Translations under genes and position numbers: made by a program
Assembly (NCBI GenBank): GCA_033239125.1
Contig: BSWB01000003.1
Span: 39,633,001 to 39,697,000 of the forward strand
DNA length: 64,000 nt
From: Fagopyrum homotropicum
Lineage: Eukaryota; Streptophyta; Magnoliopsida; Caryophyllales; Polygonaceae
Direction of reading: 5' to 3'
The notes under the pieces: generated by a model
Told to the model about the DNA's origin: nothing
The model's database searches: none
What the model saw: only the letters and a program-made list of their open reading frames with translations
Shown: in pieces, positions 46,109 through 58,757 of the stretch
Layout: every line of letters starts with the position of its first letter
Numbering within the stretch: position 1 is the first letter of the stretch

Positions 46109-47254
46109 TTAATGTACCCTATCGTATTTAACCGTCCACACCCTACCTCCATCTTCTCATTCTCTCTCCTCTTTTGTTCTCCTTTTGTTTCTCATTCCAC
46201 ATTCTACATCTAAGCGCCGCTGCAACCACTCCTACTCTTCTTTGCCTCACGTTAAACATCAACTCACCACTGGAATTAGTAGCCATATTCTCCACGAGAA
46301 CAGCGAGACAACAAAACCCGAAATTGGAGTCCCCTCTTTCAACAACAACGAATTCCTCGGACCTCTGCAGCGACAAACACTCCTTCCCTCCTCTCCACTG
46401 CGACGACCTCTACTCACCACTATTGTCGCTTGGGAGAAATTTTGGCCTCGCCCTGCCGCCACCACCTGCAATCTCTGTCCTCTCCTCCCATATTACTTCT
46501 CGCTGGGACGGCCAACAAGGCGCCGGAGACTTGAGCTCGTCTCAACCTTCACCACCGCCGTCAACCATCTCCTCTAGCGGTCGAGTTGTCGCCACCGTCC
46601 TCCTGTACCGGGAAGCCATCAAGACCTTCTGGTATCAGTTTTACCTCTCTATTCGCTTGATCTATTATGTTCTAGTCATTCTGATGTTGAGTGTGATGAT
46701 CTATTGTAGCTTTTCTGAAGATCCATCTTGGTTTCTCCTTTTTCTACAATTTTTGTAGCCTCTAAGTTCATTTGGAATCCTAGATCTAGATCTAGAAAAC
46801 ACATCACTTAAATCTTGCGGCAGCAGACCATTGCTTGAAATCAATGGTAAACTCATGCAAATACCCTTTTGAGTTACGAATATGTACAAGTATTCTGTTA
46901 GTGAAACTCAAATTATGTCATTGTGGTGTGCAGGTAAGGGTGTTTGAAGACAAATGCAAGTCTCTAACTCAATATGGCAAGAAGCACATGCGAGCATTTG
47001 CCAATGTGTTCAGCAATGGAGTGTTGCATCGTACCATGGAGGAAGCTTGTGTCGTTTCCTGCATTGACTACAACTCCATAACTTGGCATCCTTCAATTCG
47101 TGGGGGTTATAGCGCCTGAATACATTCCCTTACTTTTCACATAAGGAAGAATCTGCAATGCCCACATCTCAGAAGGTACTATTTTTTGCTAGGCTGGTTG
47201 TGCATGGTCGTTCACTATTTAGGTATTAGCTTGTAAGCTGAATCTAAAGATGTA
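46109..47254. other. Host sequence right of the MULE, possible gene remnant
   Basis: It begins with CT-rich, 5'-UTR-like sequence (46135-46200) followed by GC-richer, Pro/Ser-rich frames. At 46935-47119 a possible terminal exon starts after GTGTGCAG and reads VRVFEDKCKSLTQYGKKHMR, continuing to IRGGYSA and a stop. I do not recognise it. The solo LTR at 47255 follows within about 140 bases. It may be a host gene cut up by insertions, or a pseudogene. Confidence 0.35.
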
Positions 47255-49876
47255 TGTAACACCCCAAATTTTACAACTTAGGGAGTTACTGGTTAGGACC
47301 GCACAGTGGGTCCCGACCTTAGTTTGACAACAACTTAACATGATCTTACAACAAGGCACAGATAAGGAAAAACCAGAAATCATAAAATAGTTTTTATCAA
47401 TGCATGAATGTGACCAGATCAACTACAGCCGGAAAAGTAATAAAACAAAGTACGAAAGGAAACAATGTTCAACTGTAAAACCCACAAATGCAAAAACTGC
47501 AAAACGTCCTAAAGTACGACACCCCGGCTGACCACTACCATCTGGATCACTCGGCATCTGCTCTAACCTGTGTCAAATCTAAACAACATATCAACAGTTA
47601 GCTAACTAACCAAATATAAGCAAAATGATAACAGCACAAACACAAGCAGAAATAGAAATAAACAAACATCATGCTGGCACTCAACCAATTATTATCTATT
47701 ATTTAAGTGATTCACATTATTCAATTTAAGTTGTGGCACGAGAGCTATTATTAGTTCTCGCCTCCGTTCCTTATCCAACTGGTGTAGGTCTAGCTGACTT
47801 CCTTTGGTAGCATCACTACAAACCATGTGTGGACTAGTCCCGAAAGAAACCCCCAGCGCCCCGCGAGCTACTGAGCGGAATGCCACCGCCCGTTACTCTT
47901 AGGCCAAAAATACAGGTCGGTATTTATATATCACAACCTATCTCTCTAACACGTCAATCACACACCACCATCATCATTTATACTCATATTTAGCAGTCAG
48001 CTAAGTAAGCCCAAAGGACTTACCTGTTATAACGCTCGACTCTTTAATAACCACTCGCTCTGTAAACTGTACCCACTCAGTTGCCTGTCAAAGGCGATAA
48101 GTGTATTAGCACACTTTCACGTAGATAGAAGTCTAAAACTTCTAAGATCAAATAAGTATTAAGACGTACTAGTTACAGTATTAGTTTTAGGGTAAAATGA
48201 CCATTTTACCCTTGGTTCCGATTTTCTCGAAAACCCTAAAATTCATGTCCAAACTCCTATTTGAAGTTCTAAAATTATATCCTAACTCTTAGAATTTTAT
48301 TTGGTTCGAAACTGACATTTTTCCTATGTTTCTATTTTCCGGAAGAATCGAAAAAGGTTTAACTTCGGCTCTAAATATAAAATTCTTAACAGCTTATAAA
48401 ATTTCTGAATTAAATCTCTAGATCATCTATGAGGTTCTATCTAACCTTAGAAGAAAGAATTTCTCCAAACTGTTCAGCCGATATTTTTATAATAATTCCC
48501 AAAGTCGGTTCTTCACTCTACTTTCCTATACTTAGCCAAATTTTAAGTTTACCAAAACTGCTCAACTACCTAACTTCGGGAGCTCATAACTTTCAATCCG
48601 ACCGTTCATTTCTCCCCAAATTTTAATATGCTAAACTACATATATCTGTCTACAACATATCAAAAATTCAACGGTGGATCTTTATCCAAACGTTTTATAA
48701 TTGATCGACAAGATGGGCTGTTGGTAACCTAGAAGCTGAAGGATGTAAAACGAATTTACAGCAGCCATTATTTTTCCATTGTTCATAAAATACAGCAGTC
48801 CATTATTCTTCCCCTTAGGTCTATATGCTCAGCAGCTACACAAGGTTAATTCCTACTGGTTATGATTTGGAACAAAAATTCTGTCTCCACTGCACTACTA
48901 CTTTACTAACGGGTTTACAGAGAATACTAACCAACGGTTGGGGTCCGATTTCCAGCTATGTAAATCCCGGTCGGCTCGCTTGCTTGGACTCCAACGTTGC
49001 ACCTCCCTCTCTTGGCTAGCTACTGCAGGACCCAGACGAGATTCAAACTTCCAGTTGGCACACGAACGTAAGGGAAAGCAGAGGGAAAGGAGACAAGGAC
49101 TCACCTACTGCAGCGAATGAGGAACCTCGCCACTGTCTCGATCGGCCCACTACAGTCAGGGAGGCAAGCGCTGCTTCGTGACTATTCCGGCTGGCTCGAG
49201 GCGGCAGAGTTAGGATCTTCGGCTCGAAACAGGAAACGGAAGAAGGAAGACGGAGGAAAAGAGAGGCCAGGATCTTACCGGACTCGACTGGGGCGGCGCA
49301 AGCTCGGCGGTGGCGACTACGGTCGGAGGCGGCGGCGACGCTGGTGGTTCGGTGAAGGCGCAGTCCGGCGGCTGGTGGTCGTCCTTTCGTCCGTCCAAAC
49401 AGGGAGAAGCGGAGCGGCGTGAGGTTGCGAAGTGCAGTTGGCGAGGAGAGACAGCACAAGCGGCAATAGGGTAGATTAAGAGGGAGGGTAATTAGCGGAT
49501 TAGGTTAAGAGGGATTAGGGTTAGAATTAAATTAAGATTTTTAATTAAGTTTTAAAATGGGCTTAGGAAAGTGGGCTGATGGTTGGCCCAACTGAGCGGT
49601 GAACTCATGTATTAAACGGAACTCGTAACCCGTTAATTTTGTGCGGAAATTTATATAATACGGAATTAAATTCCGTATTTATAAATTATAATTATTTTTA
49701 TTTTAACAACGTAAAATTATTTTCGGTCATTTAATTTATCATTTTATGTGAATCTAGGTCACATAAAATGATAGAACTAAACTCGTTTTATTTTACTTAT
49801 TTATTTATTTACGATGGTCTCATCGGACTTTGTTTAATTTCACTTTACCGGAAACTTAAAATTTTCGGTTATTACA
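47255..49876 (-). mobile_element. Solo LTR (2622 bp), ATGTA duplication
   Basis: It begins TGTAACACCCCAAATTTTAC and ends CGGTTATTACA, flanked by ATGTA (47250-47254 and 49877-49881). It is homologous to the solo LTR at 15056-17183 in the opposite orientation. With that copy oriented by its TATA box, this one reads on the minus strand, and a GC/CT-rich leader-like stretch at 49480-49100 agrees. No internal region is attached. Tekay/Del-like affinity is inferred from the ends only. Confidence 0.85.
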
Positions 49877-49881
49877 ATGTA

Positions 49882-50433
49882 AACAAGAATACTAATGAGG
49901 TACAAAACTAATCATTCTCACTTAAGAGATTAGTAGTAGACAAATGAGCTAGTCTAATTTGTTGTGAAAATTTTCAATGGCGATGAGACAATATAGTAAC
50001 TATGGCGAGGGTTTTGATTGTCATGAACTTTTTATGCTGTTGTTTCTTCTGATAATACTTCAAAATTTGCTTGTGGTTTAGCATTGCGGGCTTGTGTTAC
50101 TGTTGGATTTGCAAGGAGTGTTGGTGAAGATGGAGTGTTTATGTATTGCTTTGTAATGTTCTTTTTGTATCATGTCTAGTATTTAATTTCTTGTATCATA
50201 ATTTCTGGTATGAAATTTTTGTATGATAATTTCTAGTATGATAATTTCTGGTATGAAAAATTATTGTACAAAAAATTATTGTATGAAATTCTGGTATGAA
50301 AATTCTAGTATGAGATATTCTGGTATGAAAAATTCTGGTATGAGAAATTCATTCCAAAAAATAAATAAATAAAATAATATAGGCAATAAAATAAAATAAA
50401 ATAAAATAAACAAATTCAATAATTAAAAATTAA
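49882..50433. other. Intergenic stretch with a degenerate repeat
   Basis: It holds no gene. The repeat at 50170-50350 is listed separately, and A-rich AAATA runs precede the MITE. Confidence 0.5.
50170..50350. repeat. Degenerate array of TTCTGGTATGAAAA units
   Basis: About ten imperfect units of 14-20 bases vary between TTTCTAGTATGATAA, TTCTGGTATGAAAA and TTATTGTATGAAA. Confidence 0.8.
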
Positions 50434-50805
50434 GGGGGGTGTATTCAATCCAGACTTTTAAAGATTTTGATTGATTCTTAATAATCATAGAATTTGCAAA
50501 TTCTGTGGGATATTTTATTTCTATATAGAGTCAATACAGATTCTGTGAAAATCTTATGTCTTGGGGGAAGATTTCTATGGAGTTTAGGTATGTATAAAAG
50601 TAATGAAAAATCCTACAAAATCAATGAAATAATAAATTCTTCTAAAATCCACAAACTTTTAAATACCATAGGAATTTTATGGAAAATTTTAAATCCTAAT
50701 TGAATACCTAAAGATTTATATGGACTTTTAAAAATCTATATTCAATACCCATAGACTTTTAAACTCCAAAAAATTCCTATAAACTCTTAATTGAATACAC
50801 CCCCC
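50434..50805. mobile_element. Tourist-like (PIF/Harbinger) MITE, 372 bp
   Basis: Perfect terminal inverted repeats GGGGGGTGTATTCAAT / ATTGAATACACCCCCC are flanked by TAA (50431-50433 and 50806-50808). This is the classic plant Harbinger MITE end and target. The interior is AT-rich, partly self-complementary, and non-coding. Confidence 0.92.
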
Positions 50806-50909
50806 TAAAACTTACACTTATATAACAAATAACAAACATAAATTATTCTTTCTTTTTAAATAGAGCGGTTAATTATTTTTACCTACCATTAAATGAAAGT
50901 GGTAAAAAA

Positions 50910-51904
50910 GGAAAAATAACCCAAAATATTACCAACTATCAACATTGAACCGAACATAATACGAACTTTGAAAATTACTAGGAGCGATACAAACTATAAA
51001 TGTATTTACCAAAAATAATACGTCATATATTTTTCGGCAAAAACCTTAGCTCCGACGATACGTGGCACCCGAAAAGTTACATGTCATCAAATAAATGGGT
51101 TAAATGTGTGATGTGGATTTTATTTTTTTAAAAAAAATTTAATTTTATTAAAAATATTAAAAATAAAAATATTTTTTAAAATTTTTTTAAATAGATTGTA
51201 CAAAAATTTAATAATAATTATTTTTTCAAAAAATATAAAAATATAATATTGGATAGAATATTTTTTTAATCAAATTTATTTTCGGATTTTTGTATAAAAT
51301 GAAATTTTTAATTATAAAAAAAATAATTTGTATAAAAAAACATTCGAATTAAAAAAAAATAATTTTTAATCTTGTAACCTAATACCTAAAGAATTTTTTT
51401 GCATATTTTTTGTAAAAAATTTTTTTCCTAAAAAAATAATTTTTTTTAAAAAATATTCAATTTATTTTAACAAATTTTTTTATAAAAAATTTCATAAAAA
51501 AAAATATTTGTACATTTTTTACAAACCTATTTAAAAAATGTTCAAACTTTATTTAAAATTTTTTTTTTACAAAAAAATATTTTTTAAATAAATTGTACAA
51601 ATGTTTTTAAAAAAGTTATTATTTAAAATTTTAAAAATATTAATTTTTTATTTTAAATATTTTATAAATTATTAACTTAATTTTTCGAAAAATAAAATCC
51701 ACATCACACATTTAATCCATTTATTTGATGACATGTAGTATTCCGGCTGCCACGTCATCGTCGGAGCTAGAGTTTTTGCCGGAAAAGTATGACGTATTAT
51801 TATTGGTAAATACATTGATAGTTTGTATCGCTCCTAGTAATTTTCAAATTTCGTATTATTTCGGTTCAATGTTGATAGTTGGTATTATTTTGGGTTATTT
51901 TTCC
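50910..51904. mobile_element. Long-TIR Mutator-like MITE, 995 bp
   Basis: Inverted repeats of about 230-250 bp (GGAAAAATAACCCAAAATA at each end) are flanked by an exact 9-bp duplication GGTAAAAAA (50901-50909 and 51905-51913). The centre is almost pure A/T with no coding capacity. Confidence 0.9.
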
Positions 51905-52089
51905 GGTAAAAAATAATGGGGTACACTTACTAAACAAAACTAAAAAAGGTATATTTTGCCAAATTCTTTCAATAATAAATAAAAAGATAGATAAATTGTA
52001 TGGGATATATTAGATATATTCATATGTTTTATTTATAATAATTATCTAGTTCTACACTTTGGGTGCGAAATAAAATCGGTCTTTTTTTT

Positions 52090-52250
52090 ATTTTCGGTTT
52101 TGGGGTCAAGTGCAGAATTGATTATACTCAATTTCGGTTTTGAGGTCCAAGTGCGGAATCAATTAAACTCAATTTCGGTTCCGGGACTCAAGCGGAATTG
52201 ATTAACCCAATTTTCACTTCGCACTCCAAGTACGGAATTAATTAAACATT
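52090..52250. repeat. Minisatellite of about 40 bp, four degenerate units
   Basis: Units contain AATTTCGGTTTTGAGGTCCA then AGTGCGGAATYRATTAAAC, starting near 52094, 52133, 52174 and 52211. Element D inserted directly at the right margin of this array. Confidence 0.75.
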
Positions 52251-52283
52251 GATTTCACACTTCGGGTGCGGAATTGGGAGATG

Positions 52284-54048
52284 TGATAGCATGAATTATA
52301 GTCTATATTTTGGGGTTTGTTTGGACGTTTTATCTTTCATAATCTGCATGTTTGTATGTATAATATGTGATTATATTACCATTTCATCTACCTTTGCGGG
52401 AATCGAGGTCTACACCTAGTTTTGTTGTAATCGTAGGTAAAATGGCACGTTTTGCATCGAAAAGGAGCAAAAGGAGCTATGGAGTCACTAGAGCTACATC
52501 CAAGAACGTAAGGAACCATCCAGGAAGCATAGTCATGGATTAGAGATTCACTTTGGACCAGATTTGAGAGATTTCACATTCAGTTGTGACTCACCTCGGT
52601 TGACCACAGATTCACCTCGATCGAGGTGATCCAGAGAAGTCGACTCGACCGAGGCGAGCACCTGGGACGCGGCGAGAATATTTTATTCTTGGCTGAGATC
52701 TTTTATCTTTGGAAAGAGATCTTATATTTTTGGGCTTGGCAACTGGAAGGAAGAAGATATGGTAGATCATATATTTTACCTATTTTTATGGAAAGAGATC
52801 ATTCTAAGATATATTATCTTTGGAGAGTAATTTTCCTATAAAAAGGGTTGGATTTCCACAAATCCAACATCCCGCTTACGGCTGACGATCGTGCTTAGAC
52901 ATCCGCTTACACCACAGCAGCCATACTCCAGTTGGGAGATTCGAAGAACCTTTTTAAAGGTTGAAGGAAGATTGAAATCTATAGCTTTTATAGCTTTTGA
53001 AGGGTTTTAGTAAGATTGTCTTAGATTCCCTTCCTTGTTGTCTTGCTTTGTTGGATTTCTATCCAAGAAACGTTTTTGTCGTGATATTTGATTCAGTTAT
53101 TGAAGTCTTTTCATTAAATTCTTCTTGTTCAAATATTCACCTTCTTCCCATATATTTGATTAATACTTTCATGATGATGAGTGGCTAATTTCCTTGTGTG
53201 ATTCTAGGGTGATTGGCTGAAGGTTGTGGGAAAAACAATGATAGAATGATCTTAATCACAGTAGGACCCTGAAAGTTAGAGTCTTTAACCTTAACCCTAA
53301 GCATCTCGCTCAGTCGATGAACATCTCGGCCGGGGTGGAATTCTTCTGACCGAGGTGACTTATCTGATCCGAAACTGAGAGTTAAGTGTTAGAGTTTGCC
53401 AAATCCTATTCTTATTACACCTTTCCTGGTTCAATGCAAGCCTAGGATGAGACTTACCCGGTAATTCCTTAGTTTGTTTACCTAAGATCATAAGTGTAGG
53501 TAATAAAGGTTTATCTTTTATTGGGGTTTGAGTGTGCTTTCATCCCATCTTTGTGAGTTAGCCTGAGACTTACCCGGTAAAGGTTGATTCTATTCCCTTA
53601 GATGGTGTGTTAGTTTGAGGTTATAGTTCTTTATCTTAATTCCTTGAGACTTACCCGGTAATAGGAGTTACAGTTTTGGATTAGTGAGTAGTGAGACTTA
53701 CCCGGTGATCTGTTCCACTTTAGTAACACCTTCCCTATGCAAAAACCTCAGCTTTGTCCGCTTATCTTTAGATCTTGAGTTGGAATCACAACTAGATGCT
53801 TTAATCCCTAGAATTGCATATTTCCTTTATTGACTTTTATCATCTTTGATTGTTTTAATTGCTTTGTGGTTAGTGATTGCTAAAGCTTACCGTAATTGGA
53901 CTTTGTTTCACTGAGTCCCTGTGATCGACCCCTGAAATTCCTTACTTTTTACTACGATTGACCCGTACACTGCGGGTTCGCATCCTTGTTTTAAGCTTAC
54001 GTCTAGGGTTATAAATTTAAAGCTTGCACACACCGTTTGGAGCGAACA
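52284..54048 (+). repeat. 5' LTR of element D
   Basis: It starts TGATAGCATGAATTATAGTC and ends GGAGCGAACA. Four GAGACTTACCCGGTRA words lie at about 53449, 53565, 53646 and 53693. CTCGAYCGAG palindromes lie at 52592-52655 and 53327-53360, including the perfect 18-mer TCACCTCGATCGAGGTGA at 52612-52629. Confidence 0.95.
52837..52844 (+). promoter_or_regulatory. TATA box of the element D LTR
   Basis: TATAAAAA occurs in TTTTCCTATAAAAAGGGTTGG. The identical site occurs in the 3' LTR at 62156, and LTR B carries a similar CCTATATAAAGGGTTGG at the matching place. Confidence 0.65.
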
Positions 54049-54054
54049 AGTTTT

Positions 54055-54072
54055 TGGCGCCGTTGCCGGGGA
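54055..54072 (+). other. Primer-binding site, tRNA-Asp type (element D)
   Basis: TGGCGCCGTTGCCGGGGA is an exact complement of the 3' end of plant tRNA-Asp(GTC), six bases after the LTR. Confidence 0.93.
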
Positions 54073-54121
54073 CTTGGTCTAGACCGAGCCGGTTACGGTT
54101 TGCTTTTGGGGCACTTGCCCC
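54073..54121 (+). ncRNA. Leader hairpins after the primer site
   Basis: CTTGGTCTAGACCGAG (54073-54088) is self-complementary over eight pairs with one G-U. GGGGCACTTGCCCC (54108-54121) forms a 5-bp stem with a 4-base loop. Both are kept in element B. In element C the first becomes a different but still self-complementary sequence. Dimerisation or packaging signals are a plausible role by analogy with retroviral leaders. Confidence 0.45.
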
Positions 54122-54175
54122 CGTGTCTTCTAACCATTCTACTTGAGTGACTTTTGCAGGTTCTTTCTTAGGTTT

Positions 54176-57100
54176 ATGCGAAGAACCCGCACTGGGAAGG
54201 AAATCGTTCCTTACGATCCCGAACCAGAAAAGACATACAAGCGACGCTTAAGAGAAGCGAAGATGGCCCAACAAGACAACCGCGATCTTGAGGCCGAATT
54301 GAAAGAGGCGCTAGAGCTGCTACGCCTCAGCAGGGAAGAGCTAAGGCAGGAAAGAGAAGAAACTCGCACCAGGACTGAAGCGATCAAAGCTGATATGGCA
54401 GCTTTACGAGACCAGTTTCTACCTCGAACAAGGGAAGATCCTGTTCCAGATCCTCGACCGATGTAGGTCCTAGTCGCTGACCCTCGACCGAGGGAGGTTC
54501 CAGTACCTGACGCCCCGGCCGAGGTACTTCCACCTCGGATGCCAGTTCGAAACGCCTTTCTTGCAGGAATCCCACAAACCCTAGGTCAAAGGATGGACCC
54601 CAATCAACAACTGAGGCGTCCAGGAGTTAACCTAGGAGATCCAGCGGACCATGACTATGAACTTCGACCGCAAGTTCTATCCATGATTCGCCAATGCCAA
54701 TTCGGAGGGATGGAGAAGGAATCACCGCATCAACATCTTCAAAACTATGAGATCTTGATGGAGACCTTGAGACCCTCAAGGATTGAAAATAACAACTACA
54801 AGCTAAGACCTTTTTACTTTTCTTTAAAAGATAGAGCTCTTACTTGGTATCAATCTCTTCCTCCAAGAAAAATCAGCACATGGGAGGAGATGACAACGGA
54901 ATTCTTGACCAAATTCTTTCTCCCTTCAAAGACAGCTGAAATGAGAGGGAAGATCAACGCTTTCATTATGAAAGACAAGGAGAGCTTGTCCAAATCATGG
55001 GAGCGGTTCAAGGACATTCTTTTGGATTGCCCACATCATGGGATTCCAAAGTTAGAATTATTGGAGATTTACTTCAAAGAACTGGACGGAAGCACCCAGT
55101 TCAACCTCCAACTACTCTCCGCCGGTACCTTCATGGACATGGCAATTGACGAAGCTTGGGACTTCATCGAGAAGCAAGCTTTGCATATGGAGAAGTACAC
55201 CCACCAAGGAGCTGAAGGTGGAGTTAAAAGAGTTAACTTCCAAGAAACTCAGCCCAACAACAATCAACTCACGTCTTTGAAGAATGACGTGAAGCAATTG
55301 AAGGAACTCTTGGTTGCTCAAACCAAGAAAGAAGAGCAAGGACAAAGGAACAACAACAATGGATACCGTAACAACAACAACGGTTCCCGGAACAACAATT
55401 ACAACAACAACAATAGAGGATCCAATAGCAACAACTGGAGGGCGAACAACCAAAATTCTGATAACAATCATTCAAACTCCAACTCTAACGATTCCTCTAA
55501 CCCTTTCCTCTCTTCCCCTTCTTCTTCTTCTACTCCATTAAAGAGTCAGGGGCAAGAATCAAGTTCGTCTCAGCCAGAAAAGAAAGACGCAGTTCTGGAG
55601 GCTATCTTGATCAAGCTCAACGATATGGAGACTTCTATGACTTCGTTTTCGAAGGCCCAAAAGGCCTTTGAACAACAACTTGCAAGTAGGGCGAATGAAG
55701 CGCCAAGAGATCCAGGGAAGCTTCCAGCAAGGACGGAAAGCAACCCTAAGGGCCAGATCATGGCCATAACTACGAGGAGTGGACTGAAAACTGCAGATCC
55801 AGTGCCTCGGTCGGTGCCAGTACCAACGAAGACCACCTCGGTCCAGATGCAGTCGAAGAACACTTCGACCGAGATGCCAACCGAGGTGGAGCCACAGAAA
55901 GCGGAGGGGAAAACTGAAGCTTATGTTCCACCTCCTGCATACAAACCACCACTTCCATTCCCCCAGTCAAGGGCCAGAGCACATCTAGACAAGCACTTTG
56001 GTAAGTTCCTTGACTTGATGAATATACTGCATATTAACATTCCTTTCCTTGATGCTATTCTAGGAATGCCCGCCTATGGGAAGTTCTTGAAGGAGATCCT
56101 ATCAAGGAAAAGAAAACTGGAAGATTTTGGTGAAGTTAGGATGACATCTAAATCCTCGGAGCTTATTCAAATCATGAAGGAGAAGATGCCACCTAAATTG
56201 AGAGATCCCGGCTCATTTTGCATTCCCATTCAAGTTGGGGATGTCACTTGTGAAGCCCTTTGTGATCTAGGAGCCAGCGTGAGCATCATCCCGCTGGAGC
56301 TATGTGTGAAGATCGGACTTGGAGAGCCCAAGCCGGTCAAGATTCGAATTTATATGGCGGATCGCTCCATCACCCATCCCGTGGGCATCTTGGAGGACGT
56401 TCCGGTCAAGTTAGGTAACTTCTATTTACCTATAGATTTTGTTGTACTTGACATTCCCGCAGATTATCCTGTTCCTATTATTCTCGGGAGGCCATTTCTA
56501 GCAACTTCGGGTTGCAACGTGGATTGTAAGAACGCCAAGCTGAAATTCAACATTGGCGGCGATGAGGTGGAGTTCGCATTACTTGCAGTCATGAAAGGGG
56601 AGCAGCTAACTGATGATATCTTCAACATCTACGATGAAGAAGAATCAAGAGAATTGGTGAGCTCTATCCTTACTAACGATCCACTCGAAAGAGTTATTAG
56701 CTTCAGTTTAATGGAGGAAGGTATAGATGCTTCTTGTGATGCAGATATACGGAGCCTAAAAGCACTGGAAGAGGATCCAGGAGCTAAAACTGAGAAGCTA
56801 ATCCAGGAAACGAAGATCTCCAGTTTCGGTTCCAGTTGCAGTACATCGACCGAGGCACTCCCTAGACTGAGCGAGGCGACTGAAGAACATCTCGGTCAAC
56901 GCCTCTGCGCCTCGACCGAGGTCGATGGCGAGATGATGTCAACTGAGACTACTGAGAATAACAAACTTCCTACTCCCTTCTCTGACATTCATCCTCAGTT
57001 GGTGGAACACTCCATCCACCAACTTTTTGATAATAAAGGACCCTAGTATGCTGATATTGTGAATTATCTTGTTTGCCAGGAAGTCCCGCCCGGATTGACG

Positions 57101-58318
57101 TACTCTCAAAAGAAAAGATTTTTCAAGGAGGTACGCCACTATTACTGGGACGAGCCGCTGCTATTCAAGCACGGACCGGATGGGATGCTTCGAAGATGCA
57201 TTCCGGAAGATGAAGTTAATCGCGTAATACGGCATTGTCACTCACTTCCTTGTGGAGGACATGCCAGCACTGATAAAACATGCGCTAAGGTATTACGTTC
57301 TGGTTTCTTTTGGCCTACATTATTTAAGGATGTGCAATCGTTTGTTGTTTCTTGTGATGCATGCCAAAGAACAGGACATTTGTCAAGGAGGAACGAAATG
57401 CCACTCAATAACATCCAAGAGGTGGAAATTTTTTATGTATGGGGGATATACTTCATGGGACCTTTCCCATCCTCCGGAGGAAACCTCTATATTCTTCTTG
57501 CAGTTGATTACGTCTCTAGATGGGTTGAAGCCATCGCTTCTCCCACTAACGACGCCAAGGTGGTTGTGAAGTTCTTAAACAGAACTATCTTTCCACGGTT
57601 TGGAACTCCACGCATCATCATCAGCGATGGAGGGACGCATTTCATCAACCGGAAGTTCAAGGCACTTCTATCGAAGTATGGGGTAACCCACAAGGTATCA
57701 ACCCCTTATCACCCTCAAACTAGTGGACAGGTCGAGATCTCGAATAGAGAAATCAAAGCAATTTTGGAGAAGACCGTCTCTAGGACGAGGAAGGATTGGT
57801 CCATAAAATTGGATGATGCTCTTTGGGCGTACAGGACCGCGTTTAAGACTCCCATAGGTACCACCCCTTATAATTTGGTATATGGGAAGTCTTGCCATTT
57901 GCCCGTTGAATTGGAACACAAAGCATATTGGGCAATCAAATGGTTGAACTTCGACATTAAGGAGGCCGGCGAGAAGCGACTATTGGAAATCAGCGAGCTG
58001 GTGGAGCTGCGTTTGAACGCTTATGAGAATGCCAAAATCTATAAGGAGAGGACGAAGAGATGGCATGACAAGCGTATCATCCCAAAGGAGCTTAACGAAG
58101 GAGATTTAGTTCTACTCTTCAACTCCCGCCTCCGCCTCTTTCCAGGTAAGTTAAAATCTAGATGGACCGGACCTTATGTTGTGAAACATGTTTTCCCTCA
58201 TGGTGCAGTTGAGATATGGGGCGAAACGAGCGGAAGTTTCAAGGTCAACGGTCATAGACTTAAGAAGTACAAACCAGAAACTCCGGTTGAGGAGGTTGCA
58301 CCAATATACCTCGTATGA
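54176..58318 (+). pseudogene. Gag-protease-integrase frame of element D, no RT/RNase H
   Basis: One continuous frame is interrupted only by TAG at 54464 and 57044. Gag: MRRTRTGKEIVPYDPEPEKT, a coiled coil (about residues 20-85), core FYFSLKDRALTWYQSLPP, then an Asn-rich linker with no CCHC knuckle. Protease: EALCDLGASVSIIPLEL (near 56258), where DLG replaces D(S/T)G, a form I recall as usual in this lineage, then VPIILGRPFL. The frame then jumps to GP-stop-YADIVNYLV, the segment that normally follows RNase H. Integrase: H2C2 finger (HCHSLPCGGH, CDACQRTGH) and core with WGIYFMGPF (first catalytic Asp changed to Tyr), IISDGGTHF and GQVEISNREIK (Asp and Glu kept). The GPY module (GPYVVKHVFPHGAVEI) ends it. 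The protein could still supply Gag. Confidence 0.9.
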
Positions 58319-58757
58319 GAGGGGCATCATGGTCCAGCTAGCGACCTTAAACCAAGCGCTTCTCCCTCGACCGCGGCGACAGTTTCACCTCGCTTCTCTG
58401 TTTCTTGCTCGTTTTCGAAGATTTCTGTCTCCAAACTGCGATTAAGGCTTAAAGGATCCCAGTGCATCATCGATCTGCGAGAAAATCGAACCGATTCGGC
58501 CGAACGAGGTAAAACAAAACCGAAACCCTACCTCTCCGATTTCGCTTCGATTTGGGCTTTGGTTGCCCTTGCATTTGCTGAGAAAAGGCTTAAGTACCCC
58601 ATAGGAAGCAGTTGTAGTGATTTTGGGGGAAAAGAACTGAATTTTCTGAAGAAATTAGAAACCCAGTTTTTCGCCTCGGTCCAGTCGAGTTGTGCCTCGG
58701 CCGAGGTGATTCTTGAGCGTTGTTAGTCGACCGAGGTGACCTGACAGTGACAAATTA
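58319..58757 (+). other. Spacer between integrase frame and ORF3
   Basis: It contains CCAAGCGCTTCTCCCTCGACCGCGGCGA (58352-58379) where element A has AAGAAGCGCTTCTTGGGAGGCAACC (minus strand, near 1700), plus three more CTCGRCCGAG-type words at 58672-58738. No gene is present. Confidence 0.6.

Noticed and set aside
49043..49459. Arg/Ser/Pro-rich frames at 49.0-49.5 kb
   Set aside because: They lie in the GC-rich leader of a solo LTR and show no domain.
54143..54175. Gag start upstream of 54176
   Set aside because: The upstream codons begin at TTG, not ATG. The conserved first ATG in B, C and D is the one before RRT(R/Q).
55112..55475. Minus-strand frames rich in Val/Ile or Cys opposite the Asn-rich gag linker
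   Set aside because: They are the complement of AAC/AAT-rich codons on the plus strand. Composition explains the length.
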